Shown here: one piece after another, positions 1-5,429 of the stretch
Layout: each line of letters starts with the position of its first letter
How positions within the stretch are numbered: the stretch's first letter is position 1
From: an uncultured Bacteroidota bacterium
GTDB lineage: Bacteria > Bacteroidota > Bacteroidia > Chitinophagales > Chitinophagaceae
Direction: 5' to 3'
Length of the DNA: 6,860 bases
Assembly (NCBI GenBank): GCA_903825065.1
Contig: CAIJZG010000261.1
Location: 1-6,860, forward strand
The notes under the pieces: generated by a model
Database searches by the model: none
Told to the model about the DNA's origin: nothing
The model's input: only the letters and a program-made list of their open reading frames with translations
Translations under genes and position numbers: made by a program

Positions 1-48
1 CTAACAGCGTTAGATGTATTTTTGAAACAATTAAATCGCAATGCTTGA
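1..48 (+). CDS. 3' end of an upstream gene (partial)
   Basis: The first reading frame is open from the left edge to a TGA at 46-48 and reads LTALDVFLKQLNRNA, which looks like an ordinary helical protein C-terminus. The gene's body lies outside the window, so its product is unknown. Its stop overlaps the TTG start of the next gene in the arrangement TTGA, a common sign of translational coupling. This suggests that the 382-residue protein and the transglycosylase belong to an operon of at least three genes. The stretch is short, so the call rests mainly on the overlap. The frame used by the next gene is also open to the left edge, which is the competing explanation. Confidence 0.42.
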   Translation, partial: LTALDVFLKQLNRNA

Positions 49-1193
49 CCAATAAATCCGCTAAGCACATGGATAAAGCATTGATCGAGCCTAAATCCTA
101 CCAAAACCCCAAACTTAATTACAGAAATACTCCAGCAAAAAGAAGATTAACTTATAGCTATGAGCGTGGTGAATTAATACTTAGCCCAATTGACTATGAG
201 GACAATGATGGCAGGATTGTTGGGGGCATGGTAACAATAGCAAAACCTAAAACAAAAATATTTGAACACGCTTATTCAGATTTATACATGCCCTTAATAG
301 ATAGGCGTGTGATTGAGCAAAGGTTGATTGCTCCAAACGATATAAATTTATTTAAACCATCTAGTGATGCAACTTTCAATCGTTATTACAAGTTTGATGG
401 GGATCTAAGCCACTTGATAAGATTGGACAGCAAGTTAAACAATGGTGATTTCATATTTTTAAATTTTTATGGATTTGGTGAAGATGACCCCAGCAAATTA
501 CTGCCCCAAGTAATTTACGATCAAGAACATGAATTAAAAATAACAAAGATATTCTTGCCTGTAAACGAAGTTGTAAAAATAGCAGATTTACTTGCCAAAA
601 AATGGATTAACGATATTGGTGAAAATATTAATAGGACACAGCATAGGTTTTGGGAATTGATGTTCAGGAGAGATGGTATTCAGATAGCTTTTGATGAACA
701 TATAGGCGATTTTGAACGCGATGATTTGGTTTTATTTGATATGCCACTGAGCGTAGATCCTGATTTTAGTGGGCTTTTTTTTACACATGAGTTAGCTCCA
801 TTATTAATAACTTTAGCTGAGCTTGATATTAATAGTGAAATTGAAGTTCAATTAAATGATGCTGGTATGGTGTTTAAATATGCAACTGATGCGGCTGACT
901 ACACAGTTGCAATACCAAAATGGGATGGATTGAATGACAACAGACATGTGGAGTTTTTAAATCTATATACGCCTGAGCGATGCGGAGTGAGAGTTGATGA
1001 ATTTGAATTTGATGAATATGATTTAGGAGACGAATTTTACAAAGGACTTGAGTTGCTGGGATTAAAAGATAAATCAGAAGCTGAAGCAATCTATAAAAAG
1101 CAAATAATTAATGAGCAAAGTGAGCTAGCTGATGGATTCCCAGAGTTGAGTGGCAATATTAATTGGATTACGGACGATACATCGGATGAGTAG
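45..1193 (+). CDS. Uncharacterised 382-aa protein with a possible sliding-clamp-like domain
   Basis: I do not recognise this protein as a named family. It is acidic at its C-terminus (DEFEFDEYDLGDE around residues 317-330, and a DDTSDE end) and has no signal peptide or membrane segment, so it is probably cytoplasmic. Residues about 168-292 follow a pattern seen in domains of the DNA polymerase III beta clamp: a strand entering a helix (IFLPVNEVVKIADLLAKKW), alternating strands (GIQIAF, DLVLFDMPLSV), a second helix (THELAPLLITLAEL), then strands ending in a proline-capped strand (IEVQLND, GMVFKYA, YTVAIPK). This resemblance is by eye and could be chance. The gene lies two bases upstream of the transglycosylase and is almost certainly co-transcribed with it, so it may be a partner or substrate-recruiting subunit. 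The TTG at 45 is chosen because it overlaps the preceding stop. No clear Shine-Dalgarno is visible, an ATG at 69 is an alternative, and the frame stays open to the left edge. Confidence 0.8.
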   Translation: MTNKSAKHMDKALIEPKSYQNPKLNYRNTPAKRRLTYSYERGELILSPIDYEDNDGRIVGGMVTIAKPKTKIFEHAYSDLYMPLIDRRVIEQRLIAPNDINLFKPSSDATFNRYYKFDGDLSHLIRLDSKLNNGDFIFLNFYGFGEDDPSKLLPQVIYDQEHELKITKIFLPVNEVVKIADLLAKKWINDIGENINRTQHRFWELMFRRDGIQIAFDEHIGDFERDDLVLFDMPLSVDPDFSGLFFTHELAPLLITLAELDINSEIEVQLNDAGMVFKYATDAADYTVAIPKWDGLNDNRHVEFLNLYTPERCGVRVDEFEFDEYDLGDEFYKGLELLGLKDKSEAEAIYKKQIINEQSELADGFPELSGNINWITDDTSDE

Positions 1194-1195
1194 CA

Positions 1196-2509
1196 ATGCC
1201 TCAGTCATTTAATACAAAAGAATACGCAGTTTATTTGCCTGCAATTAACTCAGGTTACGCCAACTTTTTAACTAAGAAAATTCCAGCTGACAGATCATTT
1301 CCCAATGGTTTAGACATAAAAGATTTTTGCGTATGGAACAAAAAGAGTAAGTTGTTTTATCACCCTTTCCTATTGCACTCAATTGGTAACTTTAGTGCAC
1401 TATCAACTATTAATAACTCTGTAACTCAAGCCGGCAGAAATGACTTCACATTTGTAGGCGACAGTGGTGGCTACCAGATTGGCAGTGGTGCTCTAGCAGG
1501 TTTTAAAGGATTGCACAAAGGTATGAGTGCACAAGATGCCATGACAGTTTGGGCTGGTGCGTATGATGTTAAAAAATGGATAGTAAGTTGGTTGGATGCT
1601 TATGCCGATTACGCAATGACATTGGATATGCCGTTATGGGCGACTGACCCCAAACAGGGTAAAGATTCCCCATTTAATAAATGCACTGTCTCAGAACTCC
1701 TAGCTATGACAGTGGACAACCTTAAATTTATTGATGTACACGGTAGAAAAAGAACAAAATGGTTGAATGTTGTACAAGGACTAGATGAACAGAGCACAAA
1801 AGATTGGTGGGATGGCGTAAAGTTCTTTAAATGCTCAGGTTATGCACTAGCTGGTGGCGCAGGCGCAAAAGGTGGATTAGCTCAAGTAATACGCACAACA
1901 CGCATGATGCATGACGAGGGACATTTAAGGTCCGGTCAAGATTGGCTTCATGCGCTGGGCGTGTCCACTCCCGTATGGGCAATTATGCTTACCAAAATTC
2001 AAAATTGCCTGCGTAAAGATAATCCAAATTTAACTATTAGCTATGACAGCTCAAGTCCATTTCAAACTGCTGGCAAGTTTGAACAGCCCAATTACACAGT
2101 GCCCTACACAAATAAAATAAGTAGCTGGAATATTAAAACTGCCAAATCCAATACCATCCAACGTTTTAGTTTTGTAGGTAGCACTGACCCCTTCCCATAC
2201 AACTCTCCTCTAGGCCAATTAATGAGTTTGGGGCATATAAACGTTAGGGAAGAGTTGTACAGCAAGAAGCAATTTGACACTATCAGCAACATGCTTCTGA
2301 CCAATCACAATATTTGGGTGTACTTGGATGCTTTTGAAAGAGCAAATGACGAGACGTTTAAAAACAAACAAATGAGCAACGTACCACAGAGGTACATTGA
2401 TGCTATTACAGTTATTGATGATGTGTTTAACAGTTCAAATTGGCACAGCATCCTAGTACAAAACCAAGCATTACTTGATTCCGTAGCCGCTTCACAATAC
2501 AAAACATAG
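1196..2509 (+). CDS. TGT-superfamily transglycosylase, DpdA-like (putative 7-deazaguanine base exchange)
   Basis: The TGT superfamily replaces guanine in a nucleic acid with a 7-deazaguanine base on a TIM-barrel scaffold. Its signatures appear in the right order: DSGGYQ (D89, compare DSGGFQ), YAMTLDMP (D144), WLNVVQG (192-195, compare the VQGG loop), YALAGGAGAKGG (216-227, compare the glycine loop), HALGVSTP (252-259), and ISYDSSSPFQ with D284 at the expected nucleophile position. The tail LLTNHNIWVYLDAF (367-380) matches the TGT helix that carries the zinc histidine (H371). The three zinc cysteines are absent, however: there is no cysteine after C271. This divergence, together with the mobile setting, favours the DpdA-type branch that modifies DNA over a housekeeping tRNA enzyme, but the substrate is an inference. 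No preQ0 synthesis genes are present, so the base would come from the host or from outside the window. The ATG lies two bases after the previous stop, with a weak GGATGAG ribosome site at 1184-1190. Confidence 0.85.
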   Translation: MPQSFNTKEYAVYLPAINSGYANFLTKKIPADRSFPNGLDIKDFCVWNKKSKLFYHPFLLHSIGNFSALSTINNSVTQAGRNDFTFVGDSGGYQIGSGALAGFKGLHKGMSAQDAMTVWAGAYDVKKWIVSWLDAYADYAMTLDMPLWATDPKQGKDSPFNKCTVSELLAMTVDNLKFIDVHGRKRTKWLNVVQGLDEQSTKDWWDGVKFFKCSGYALAGGAGAKGGLAQVIRTTRMMHDEGHLRSGQDWLHALGVSTPVWAIMLTKIQNCLRKDNPNLTISYDSSSPFQTAGKFEQPNYTVPYTNKISSWNIKTAKSNTIQRFSFVGSTDPFPYNSPLGQLMSLGHINVREELYSKKQFDTISNMLLTNHNIWVYLDAFERANDETFKNKQMSNVPQRYIDAITVIDDVFNSSNWHSILVQNQALLDSVAASQYKT

Positions 2510-2516
2510 GGCAAAT

Positions 2517-2534
2517 ATCTCACAATTGTGAGAT
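2517..2534. repeat. 18-bp perfect palindrome between convergent genes
   Basis: ATCTCACAATTGTGAGAT is self-complementary over all 18 bases. It begins eight bases after the transglycosylase stop and ends directly against the stop codon of the convergent recombinase. As RNA it could fold to a 7-bp stem with an AATT loop in either direction, and both sides are followed by short AT-rich rather than U-rich tracts. It could be a weak two-way terminator, a dimeric regulator site or a recombinase-binding site. The ATTGTGAG core resembles half of a lac operator, but nothing else supports that. Confidence 0.5.
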
Positions 2535-3110
2535 TTATATAAGCTCTACAGCCGCCCTTTTCTGGTCATCATTTGCATCGATGTAAACCATGGTTGTTTG
2601 TATGGACCTATGCCCAGCTAAGCTAGCCAGCACCCTTATTCCAACCCCTTTTGATGCCAAAGTTGTGATGAATGATCTCCTTGGGCTGTGGGATGTAGCG
2701 CCATCTATACATGCACCCTTAAAAAGATAATAGTAATACTGACAAAGCGTGTTGGGCGTAAACCCATCACTGGACTTCTTCTGAGAGTAAATCAGTTTTT
2801 TGCTTAAATCCGCAGATTTAAATTGTTTGATGTAACTATGTAGCTCTTTAAAAAGCTGATTGTTTATAAAAATACTGCGACCTTCACCACCCTTTGTTTG
2901 GTCTGGGCGCAAGTAAATTTCGCGCTTAATATTACCCTGCTCATCAAGCATATCGCAAAAACGCAAGCTCGCTGCCTCACTAACGCGAATTCCTGTATTG
3001 AACATTAAAATCACAAGCAATCTATTTCTAGCCGCATGTCGTTTTGTGCTGATGTAATTCAGCGTTCTTTTTAATTCTTGTGGGGTCAGTGTTTTGGCTC
3101 GTTTTGTCAT
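2535..3110 (-). CDS. Stand-alone catalytic-domain tyrosine recombinase (191 aa)
   Basis: This is a site-specific recombinase that would cut and rejoin DNA through a tyrosine-DNA intermediate. Counting from a TTG two codons upstream of the chosen start, the full catalytic set is present: R44 in NTGIRVSEAASL, K75 in QTKGGEGR, H143 and R146 in SHSPRRSF, H169 in LAGHRS, and the nucleophile Y178 in TTMVYID. Subtract 2 from each for the annotated protein. The N-terminal core-binding domain of classical integrases is missing. The protein goes straight from a short LTPQELKR lead-in into the catalytic fold, as in FimB/FimE-sized invertases and a group of roughly 180-residue proteobacterial 'integrases' that it closely resembles. 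It is probably not truncated, since both ends look natural. The ATG at 3110 is chosen because an AGAGG ribosome site lies six bases upstream; the TTG at 3116 would abut that site. It converges on the transglycosylase operon. Its target sites are unknown. Confidence 0.88.
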   Translation of the reverse strand: MTKRAKTLTPQELKRTLNYISTKRHAARNRLLVILMFNTGIRVSEAASLRFCDMLDEQGNIKREIYLRPDQTKGGEGRSIFINNQLFKELHSYIKQFKSADLSKKLIYSQKKSSDGFTPNTLCQYYYYLFKGACIDGATSHSPRRSFITTLASKGVGIRVLASLAGHRSIQTTMVYIDANDDQKRAAVELI

Positions 3111-3116
3111 TTTCAA

Positions 3117-3121
3117 CCTCT
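3117..3121 (-). promoter_or_regulatory. Ribosome binding site of the small tyrosine recombinase
   Basis: On the minus strand this reads AGAGG, six bases before the ATG at 3110. It decides the start: the in-frame TTG at 3116 directly abuts it and would have no spacing. Confidence 0.6.
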
Positions 3122-3356
3122 AAATATAATGTTTTAGTAGCTTCAAGCCTATATCCTTTTATTTAAAAGTCGAGTGCCTTGTTGCTAAAAATATTTAGTT
3201 GAAAATAATCAATGATCACAACAACTTAGCACCTTCTGTAGGAAAATGTAATGATCTAGTTGTTTCTAAACATTTTCAATTCAAGTGTTTCTTTGTAGTT
3301 ACTTGTTTGATTTTTCTTGTCTTTATGGTCTGTCGTTTTAAGTCAAAGCCATATAA
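3122..3356. other. AT-rich noncoding stretch upstream of the small recombinase
   Basis: With its edges, the gap between the recombinase start and the Rep-like stop is about 290 bases, and I see no credible gene in it. It should contain the recombinase promoter, but no well-spaced -35/-10 pair stands out. A TATATT-like hexamer at about 3124-3131 on the minus strand has no good partner. Two copies of AATGATC (from 3211 and 3250) are each followed by one half of an inverted pair, ACAACAACT (3218-3226) and AGTTGTTT (3258-3265), which could be operator-like. CTTTTATTTAAAAG at 3156-3169 is a near palindrome. None of these is convincing alone. Confidence 0.35.
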
Positions 3357-3380
3357 CTAAGCATTGCTTCCAATGCTTAG
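3357..3380 (-). terminator. 10-bp stem, 4-base loop hairpin downstream of the Rep-like gene
   Basis: CTAAGCATTG and CAATGCTTAG form a perfect 10-bp stem around a four-base loop. The hairpin begins 22 bases past the stop of the minus-strand Rep-like gene, where a terminator is expected. The sequence after it on the minus strand is TTATATGG, so the U-tract is poor and termination may be weak or factor-assisted. The stem shares the AAGCATTG/CAATGCTT core with a pair of repeats near 6660-6685. It could therefore be a protein-binding repeat instead. Confidence 0.45.
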
Positions 3381-3402
3381 CCAACAACTACCCAAAGCAA
3401 CT

Positions 3403-3927
3403 TCAGTCAGCTTTGAGTGCGAGATAAGGTATTTGTGTATTTTCAAAATCCCAACAGCCTGTGTTCCCAAACTGAGCCTCTTTAGTGCCGTAATTTAATA
3501 AGTGTGATTGAGTGTTAGCTAACGGTTCTGTAATGTAAATATCGTTTTTTTGCTTTGCTTTGTCTACCCAGCAGTAAGTCCATAGTGTTTTTATATCTTC
3601 TGTTGTAAGTGCTTTGGGTAAGTTGCCTAGGTAAATGTTGTAGTGAATTGACTTTTTTGGATTTGATACTTCTCTAGTGCCTTCTATTGTGGGTATTAGT
3701 AATGGCGAATACAACATTGGCTTACGTATTGCGCCATTTCCATATAGCTCTTTGTTAAAACAGTTTCTTGCATGCCTGAAATCTTTACGCAAATTAAATG
3801 TCATTCTTTCAATGTCGTTTGCCTGTTTGTGATACGCAAAGTAATGGCTTTGCGCAACTACATAGTGCGTTATGTGCTTTTCTTGTTGATTTAAAAATTC
3901 CCTAATTGTTTCCATATTTTTTTGCAT
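3403..3927 (-). CDS. Small Rep-like protein, possible HUH rolling-circle initiator
   Basis: I do not recognise this with certainty. Numbering from the ATG at 3927, it has features of rolling-circle replication initiators: IHYNIYLGNLP (H95, N97, G101) resembles the metal-binding HUH motif, and NYGTKE (Y146, K149) resembles the YxxK catalytic motif. The usual second histidine of HUH is asparagine here, so metal binding may be altered. The C-terminus GCWDFENTQIPYLALK is tryptophan- and aromatic-rich. At about 174 residues it is short but not obviously broken. The N-terminus has a plausible HYVVAQSHYFAY strand that may be motif 1. No ribosome site separates the candidate starts: TTG 3942, ATG 3927 or ATG 3915. 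It is divergent from the DUF6641-like gene across a 154-bp gap, a suitable place for an origin and its promoters. If active, it would nick one strand to start replication or transfer of the element; this is inferred from motifs only. Confidence 0.7.
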   Translation of the reverse strand: MQKNMETIREFLNQQEKHITHYVVAQSHYFAYHKQANDIERMTFNLRKDFRHARNCFNKELYGNGAIRKPMLYSPLLIPTIEGTREVSNPKKSIHYNIYLGNLPKALTTEDIKTLWTYCWVDKAKQKNDIYITEPLANTQSHLLNYGTKEAQFGNTGCWDFENTQIPYLALKAD

Positions 3928-3944
3928 GTATTTATTTATCAAAT

Positions 3945-3961
3945 CTAATAAAAAGTATTAG
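3945..3961. repeat. Short inverted repeat in the divergent intergenic region
   Basis: CTAATA and TATTAG form a 6-bp inverted repeat around AAAAG, just upstream of the Rep-like gene's starts and within the gap between divergent genes. The position suits an operator or an origin hairpin. It is AT-rich and short, so it could be chance. Confidence 0.3.
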
Positions 3962-4070
3962 CAAATGTGAATTCCTTACATAAGTGTTGTGGAAATGTGG
4001 CGAAATCATTGCCTTTTCTGGTCGACTCCTTAAATGACCGATGCCAGACTGAAGACTCGATAAACAACTT

Positions 4071-4075
4071 AGGAG
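4071..4075 (+). promoter_or_regulatory. Ribosome binding site of the DUF6641-like gene, possibly masked
   Basis: AGGAG lies six bases before the ATG at 4082, an ideal spacing that fixes the start. ACTCCT at 4025-4030 is complementary to AGGAGT at 4071-4076, so a transcript beginning upstream of 4025 could fold to hide the site across a 40-base loop. Confidence 0.65.
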
Positions 4076-4081
4076 TTTTAA

Positions 4082-4525
4082 ATGTCAGTATTAACAACCC
4101 TCAAGCTAGTTACTAGCAAGCGTCCCGCAGTATTGAGTCCCATCGTGCAACGTAGAAACAAGTTGGCAGCCAAAGTACATGAGCAATTGGAACTATGCCA
4201 AGCTAAAAAAGCTGGTCAGCAATACGCACCTACAAAGATGCGCACCTTTGTAAACGCTACTACTGGCGAGCAAGTGACCAAGGAAGTTGCAAAACGAGTT
4301 CGTGAGTGGTTTTACGTTGCTGATAGCGGCAAGATTAACTTGACCATCCGCTACGGCTCAAAAACACTTGCACTTAACAAGAAAGGTGCAAACGCTATTG
4401 AGCTTTCTACAGGTGATGAGCTTATAGCTACATTGACCAGCTTGAAAACAGCAATTTTGGCTGGCGATTTTGACGAGGCAATTAACGATGCTAGTAATGC
4501 TACTCGTACAGCATTTGGAAAATAA
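4082..4525 (+). CDS. DUF6641-like small protein of mobile elements
   Basis: This 147-residue basic protein resembles, from memory, the DUF6641 family found in proteobacterial integrated elements, whose role is not known. The resemblance is strongest at the N-terminus (MSVLTTLKLVTSKRP, then SPIVQRRNKLAAKV), in the block APTKMRTFVN (49-58), at AKRVREWFYVADSGKINL (70-87), and at the GDELIATLTSLK helix (111-122). There is no signal peptide, membrane segment or obvious enzymatic motif. The middle (about 73-108) looks like beta strands and the rest helical, suggesting a small nucleic-acid or protein-binding protein. It begins a three-gene plus-strand set with the 48- and 99-residue proteins and diverges from the Rep-like gene. 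The start is supported by AGGAG six bases upstream. The codon mix is visibly less AT-rich than in the left-hand operon. Confidence 0.85.
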   Translation: MSVLTTLKLVTSKRPAVLSPIVQRRNKLAAKVHEQLELCQAKKAGQQYAPTKMRTFVNATTGEQVTKEVAKRVREWFYVADSGKINLTIRYGSKTLALNKKGANAIELSTGDELIATLTSLKTAILAGDFDEAINDASNATRTAFGK

Positions 4526-4530
4526 CAAGC

Positions 4531-4564
4531 TGGGGTTGGCGTAACTGCCGACCTCACTTTTAAA
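4531..4564 (+). terminator. Hairpin after the DUF6641-like gene (terminator or attenuator)
   Basis: Bases 4531-4540 pair with 4547-4556 in a 10-bp stem (two G-T wobbles) around the loop GTAACT, followed by CTTTTAAA. It lies five bases after the DUF6641-like stop and ahead of the 48-residue gene. It could terminate partially, so that the downstream genes are expressed less. The U-tract is short. Confidence 0.45.
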
Positions 4565-4572
4565 CTTAAAAT

Positions 4573-4719
4573 ATGAATACCTACCAAGCAAACGTACGAA
4601 TTAACAACACCGTTGTACAAACACGTGTCCAAGCCGCAAGTGAGTACCAAGCAAAGCTATTGCTGGCTTCACAATACGGCGCCAGCAACATCATCGGGTT
4701 TGTGCAGTTAGTTCATTAA
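4573..4719 (+). CDS. Hypothetical 48-aa protein
   Basis: An ATG at 4573 opens a 48-codon frame ending at TAA 4717-4719. The product starts MNTYQANVRINNTVVQTRV, continues with a helix around QAASEYQAKLLLASQYGA, and ends NIIGFVQLVH. This strand-helix-strand pattern looks like a real small domain rather than random translation: a two-strand N-terminus, an alanine-rich helix, a glycine turn and a final strand. I know of no function. It lies between the DUF6641-like and 99-residue genes on the same strand, 47 bases after the former and 40 before the latter. The Shine-Dalgarno is poor, so expression may depend on read-through of the hairpin upstream or on coupling. It has no membrane segment or cysteines. 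Confidence 0.6.
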   Translation: MNTYQANVRINNTVVQTRVQAASEYQAKLLLASQYGASNIIGFVQLVH

Positions 4720-4744
4720 CAACCCTCCCCCTTATAAATACATT

Positions 4745-4751
4745 AAAGGGG
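4745..4751 (+). promoter_or_regulatory. Ribosome binding site of the 99-aa gene, possibly masked
   Basis: AAAGGGG ends eight bases before the ATG at 4760 and favours that start over the ATG at 4766. CCCCTT at 4728-4733 is exactly complementary to AAGGGG at 4746-4751 across a 12-base loop. The messenger RNA could thus fold to hide the ribosome site. Confidence 0.55.
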
Positions 4752-4759
4752 TATACACC

Positions 4760-5059
4760 ATGTTAATGAGCGAAATCACAAGCAAAAAGGATATAGCTAT
4801 GCTGTTGGAAGTAACAATCTATCCAAGTATTCTGGAAACCAGACGTCGTACCACGTGGCGTAAATTGATTAAGGGTAGGCCAGTACCCCTGCTACCCAGC
4901 ACCCCAAAATTAAAAGTGCAACACAACACCCAGCAAAATTTAGTGCACCAGCAAGCTCAGGTCATCGACCAGTTACAGCAAGCCCTAGCACCTAAGTTGG
5001 CGCCCAACACCATACGCCCAGTAAGATCAACGCATACCCAAATGGCATCTGCAACCTGA
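4760..5059 (+). CDS. Hypothetical 99-aa basic protein with glutamine-rich helix
   Basis: I do not recognise this protein. Residues about 5-38 (SKKDIAMLLEV then ILETRRRTTWRKLIKG) look like two helices with a basic face and could be a DNA-binding unit. A proline-rich linker follows (RPVPLLPSTPK), then a glutamine-rich helix (about 54-76, HNTQQNLVHQQAQVIDQLQQAL) that may be a short coiled coil for self-association. The tail is unstructured and basic (RPVRSTHT). Small size, a basic head and an oligomerising segment would fit a regulator or accessory replication protein, but that is a guess. It is the last gene of the plus-strand set, 40 bases after the 48-residue gene, with a clear ribosome site. 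A minus-strand open frame overlapping its 3' end is judged a shadow. Confidence 0.6.
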   Translation: MLMSEITSKKDIAMLLEVTIYPSILETRRRTTWRKLIKGRPVPLLPSTPKLKVQHNTQQNLVHQQAQVIDQLQQALAPKLAPNTIRPVRSTHTQMASAT

Positions 5060-5086
5060 AATTTTGAGTCGTCAAGAAAATTACGT

Positions 5087-5132
5087 AGGGGTACTTAAAC
5101 TTTTCAGGGTGTGTTTTACCCTCTGTACCCCT
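5087..5132. repeat. Nested inverted repeat (hairpin within a hairpin)
   Basis: The outer arms AGGGGTAC (5087-5094) and GTACCCCT (5125-5132) are exact complements. Inside them AGGGT (5106-5110) and ACCCT (5118-5122) form a second stem. The structure starts 28 bases after the 99-residue gene's stop. It lacks a U-tract directly after it on the plus strand. It could be an origin or single-strand-DNA structure, a factor-dependent terminator or a regulator site. Confidence 0.5.
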
Positions 5133-5236
5133 TGCTTTACTGTAATTGTAAAAAACAGCTCGAGCATACTCCGAGACGCCTGTATTCATAAAAATCAGTT
5201 TGATTAAAAAAACAATTCATTTTGAATAAACGGGCT

Positions 5237-5422
5237 ATGTTTTTATACGATGCATTCGCTGTTTCAAAGTACTCCTGAAACGGACGAGATCAAGCAATAA
5301 GCTATTTCTTTTTCACAATTGATATCTGGGTAGCTGGCTTAGAAATTCCTAATTTTCAAAGCGTTGATTTGGTGGAAGGTGACATGGTAATTATTTTTCA
5401 GTCAGAACAACCCGTTACTTGA
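5237..5422 (+). pseudogene. Possible remnant of a small gene with an in-frame TGA
   Basis: From ATG 5237 the frame reads MFLYDAFAVSKYS, meets TGA at 5276, and continues in the same frame without stops for 47 codons to TGA 5420-5422. The second half reads like real protein (IDIWVAGLEIPNFQ, then SVDLVEGDMVIIF, alternating hydrophobic strands with a glycine turn). A single nonsense change in a roughly 61-codon gene would explain this. There is no strong ribosome site and no recognised family. Chance is a real alternative. Confidence 0.25.
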
Positions 5423-5429
5423 AGTAACG
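5413..5429 (-). terminator. 17-base palindrome just past the integrase stop
   Basis: CGTTACTTGAAGTAACG is a perfect odd-length palindrome, able to form a 7-bp stem with a three-base loop. It starts eight bases beyond the integrase stop on the minus strand. No U-run follows (GGGTTGTTCTG), so it may be a weak terminator. It could also be a protein-binding site near the integrase, where attachment sites are often found. Confidence 0.35.

Noticed and set aside
2517..2534. lac-type operator
   Set aside because: The ATTGTGAG core matches half of a lac operator, but no LacI-family gene or matching promoter is present and a palindrome alone is not enough.
3122..3356. CRISPR array or repeat cluster
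   Set aside because: Only two 7-base copies of AATGATC were found, without regular spacing or longer repeats.
4351..4650. Two minus-strand open frames opposite the DUF6641-like gene
   Set aside because: They mirror a convincing gene with a good ribosome site and have low-complexity, shadow-like composition.
4992..5189. Minus-strand open frame of 65 codons overlapping the 99-aa gene's 3' end
   Set aside because: Its N-terminal half looks somewhat protein-like, but it runs through the nested hairpin and then over a better supported plus-strand gene, with no clear ribosome site.
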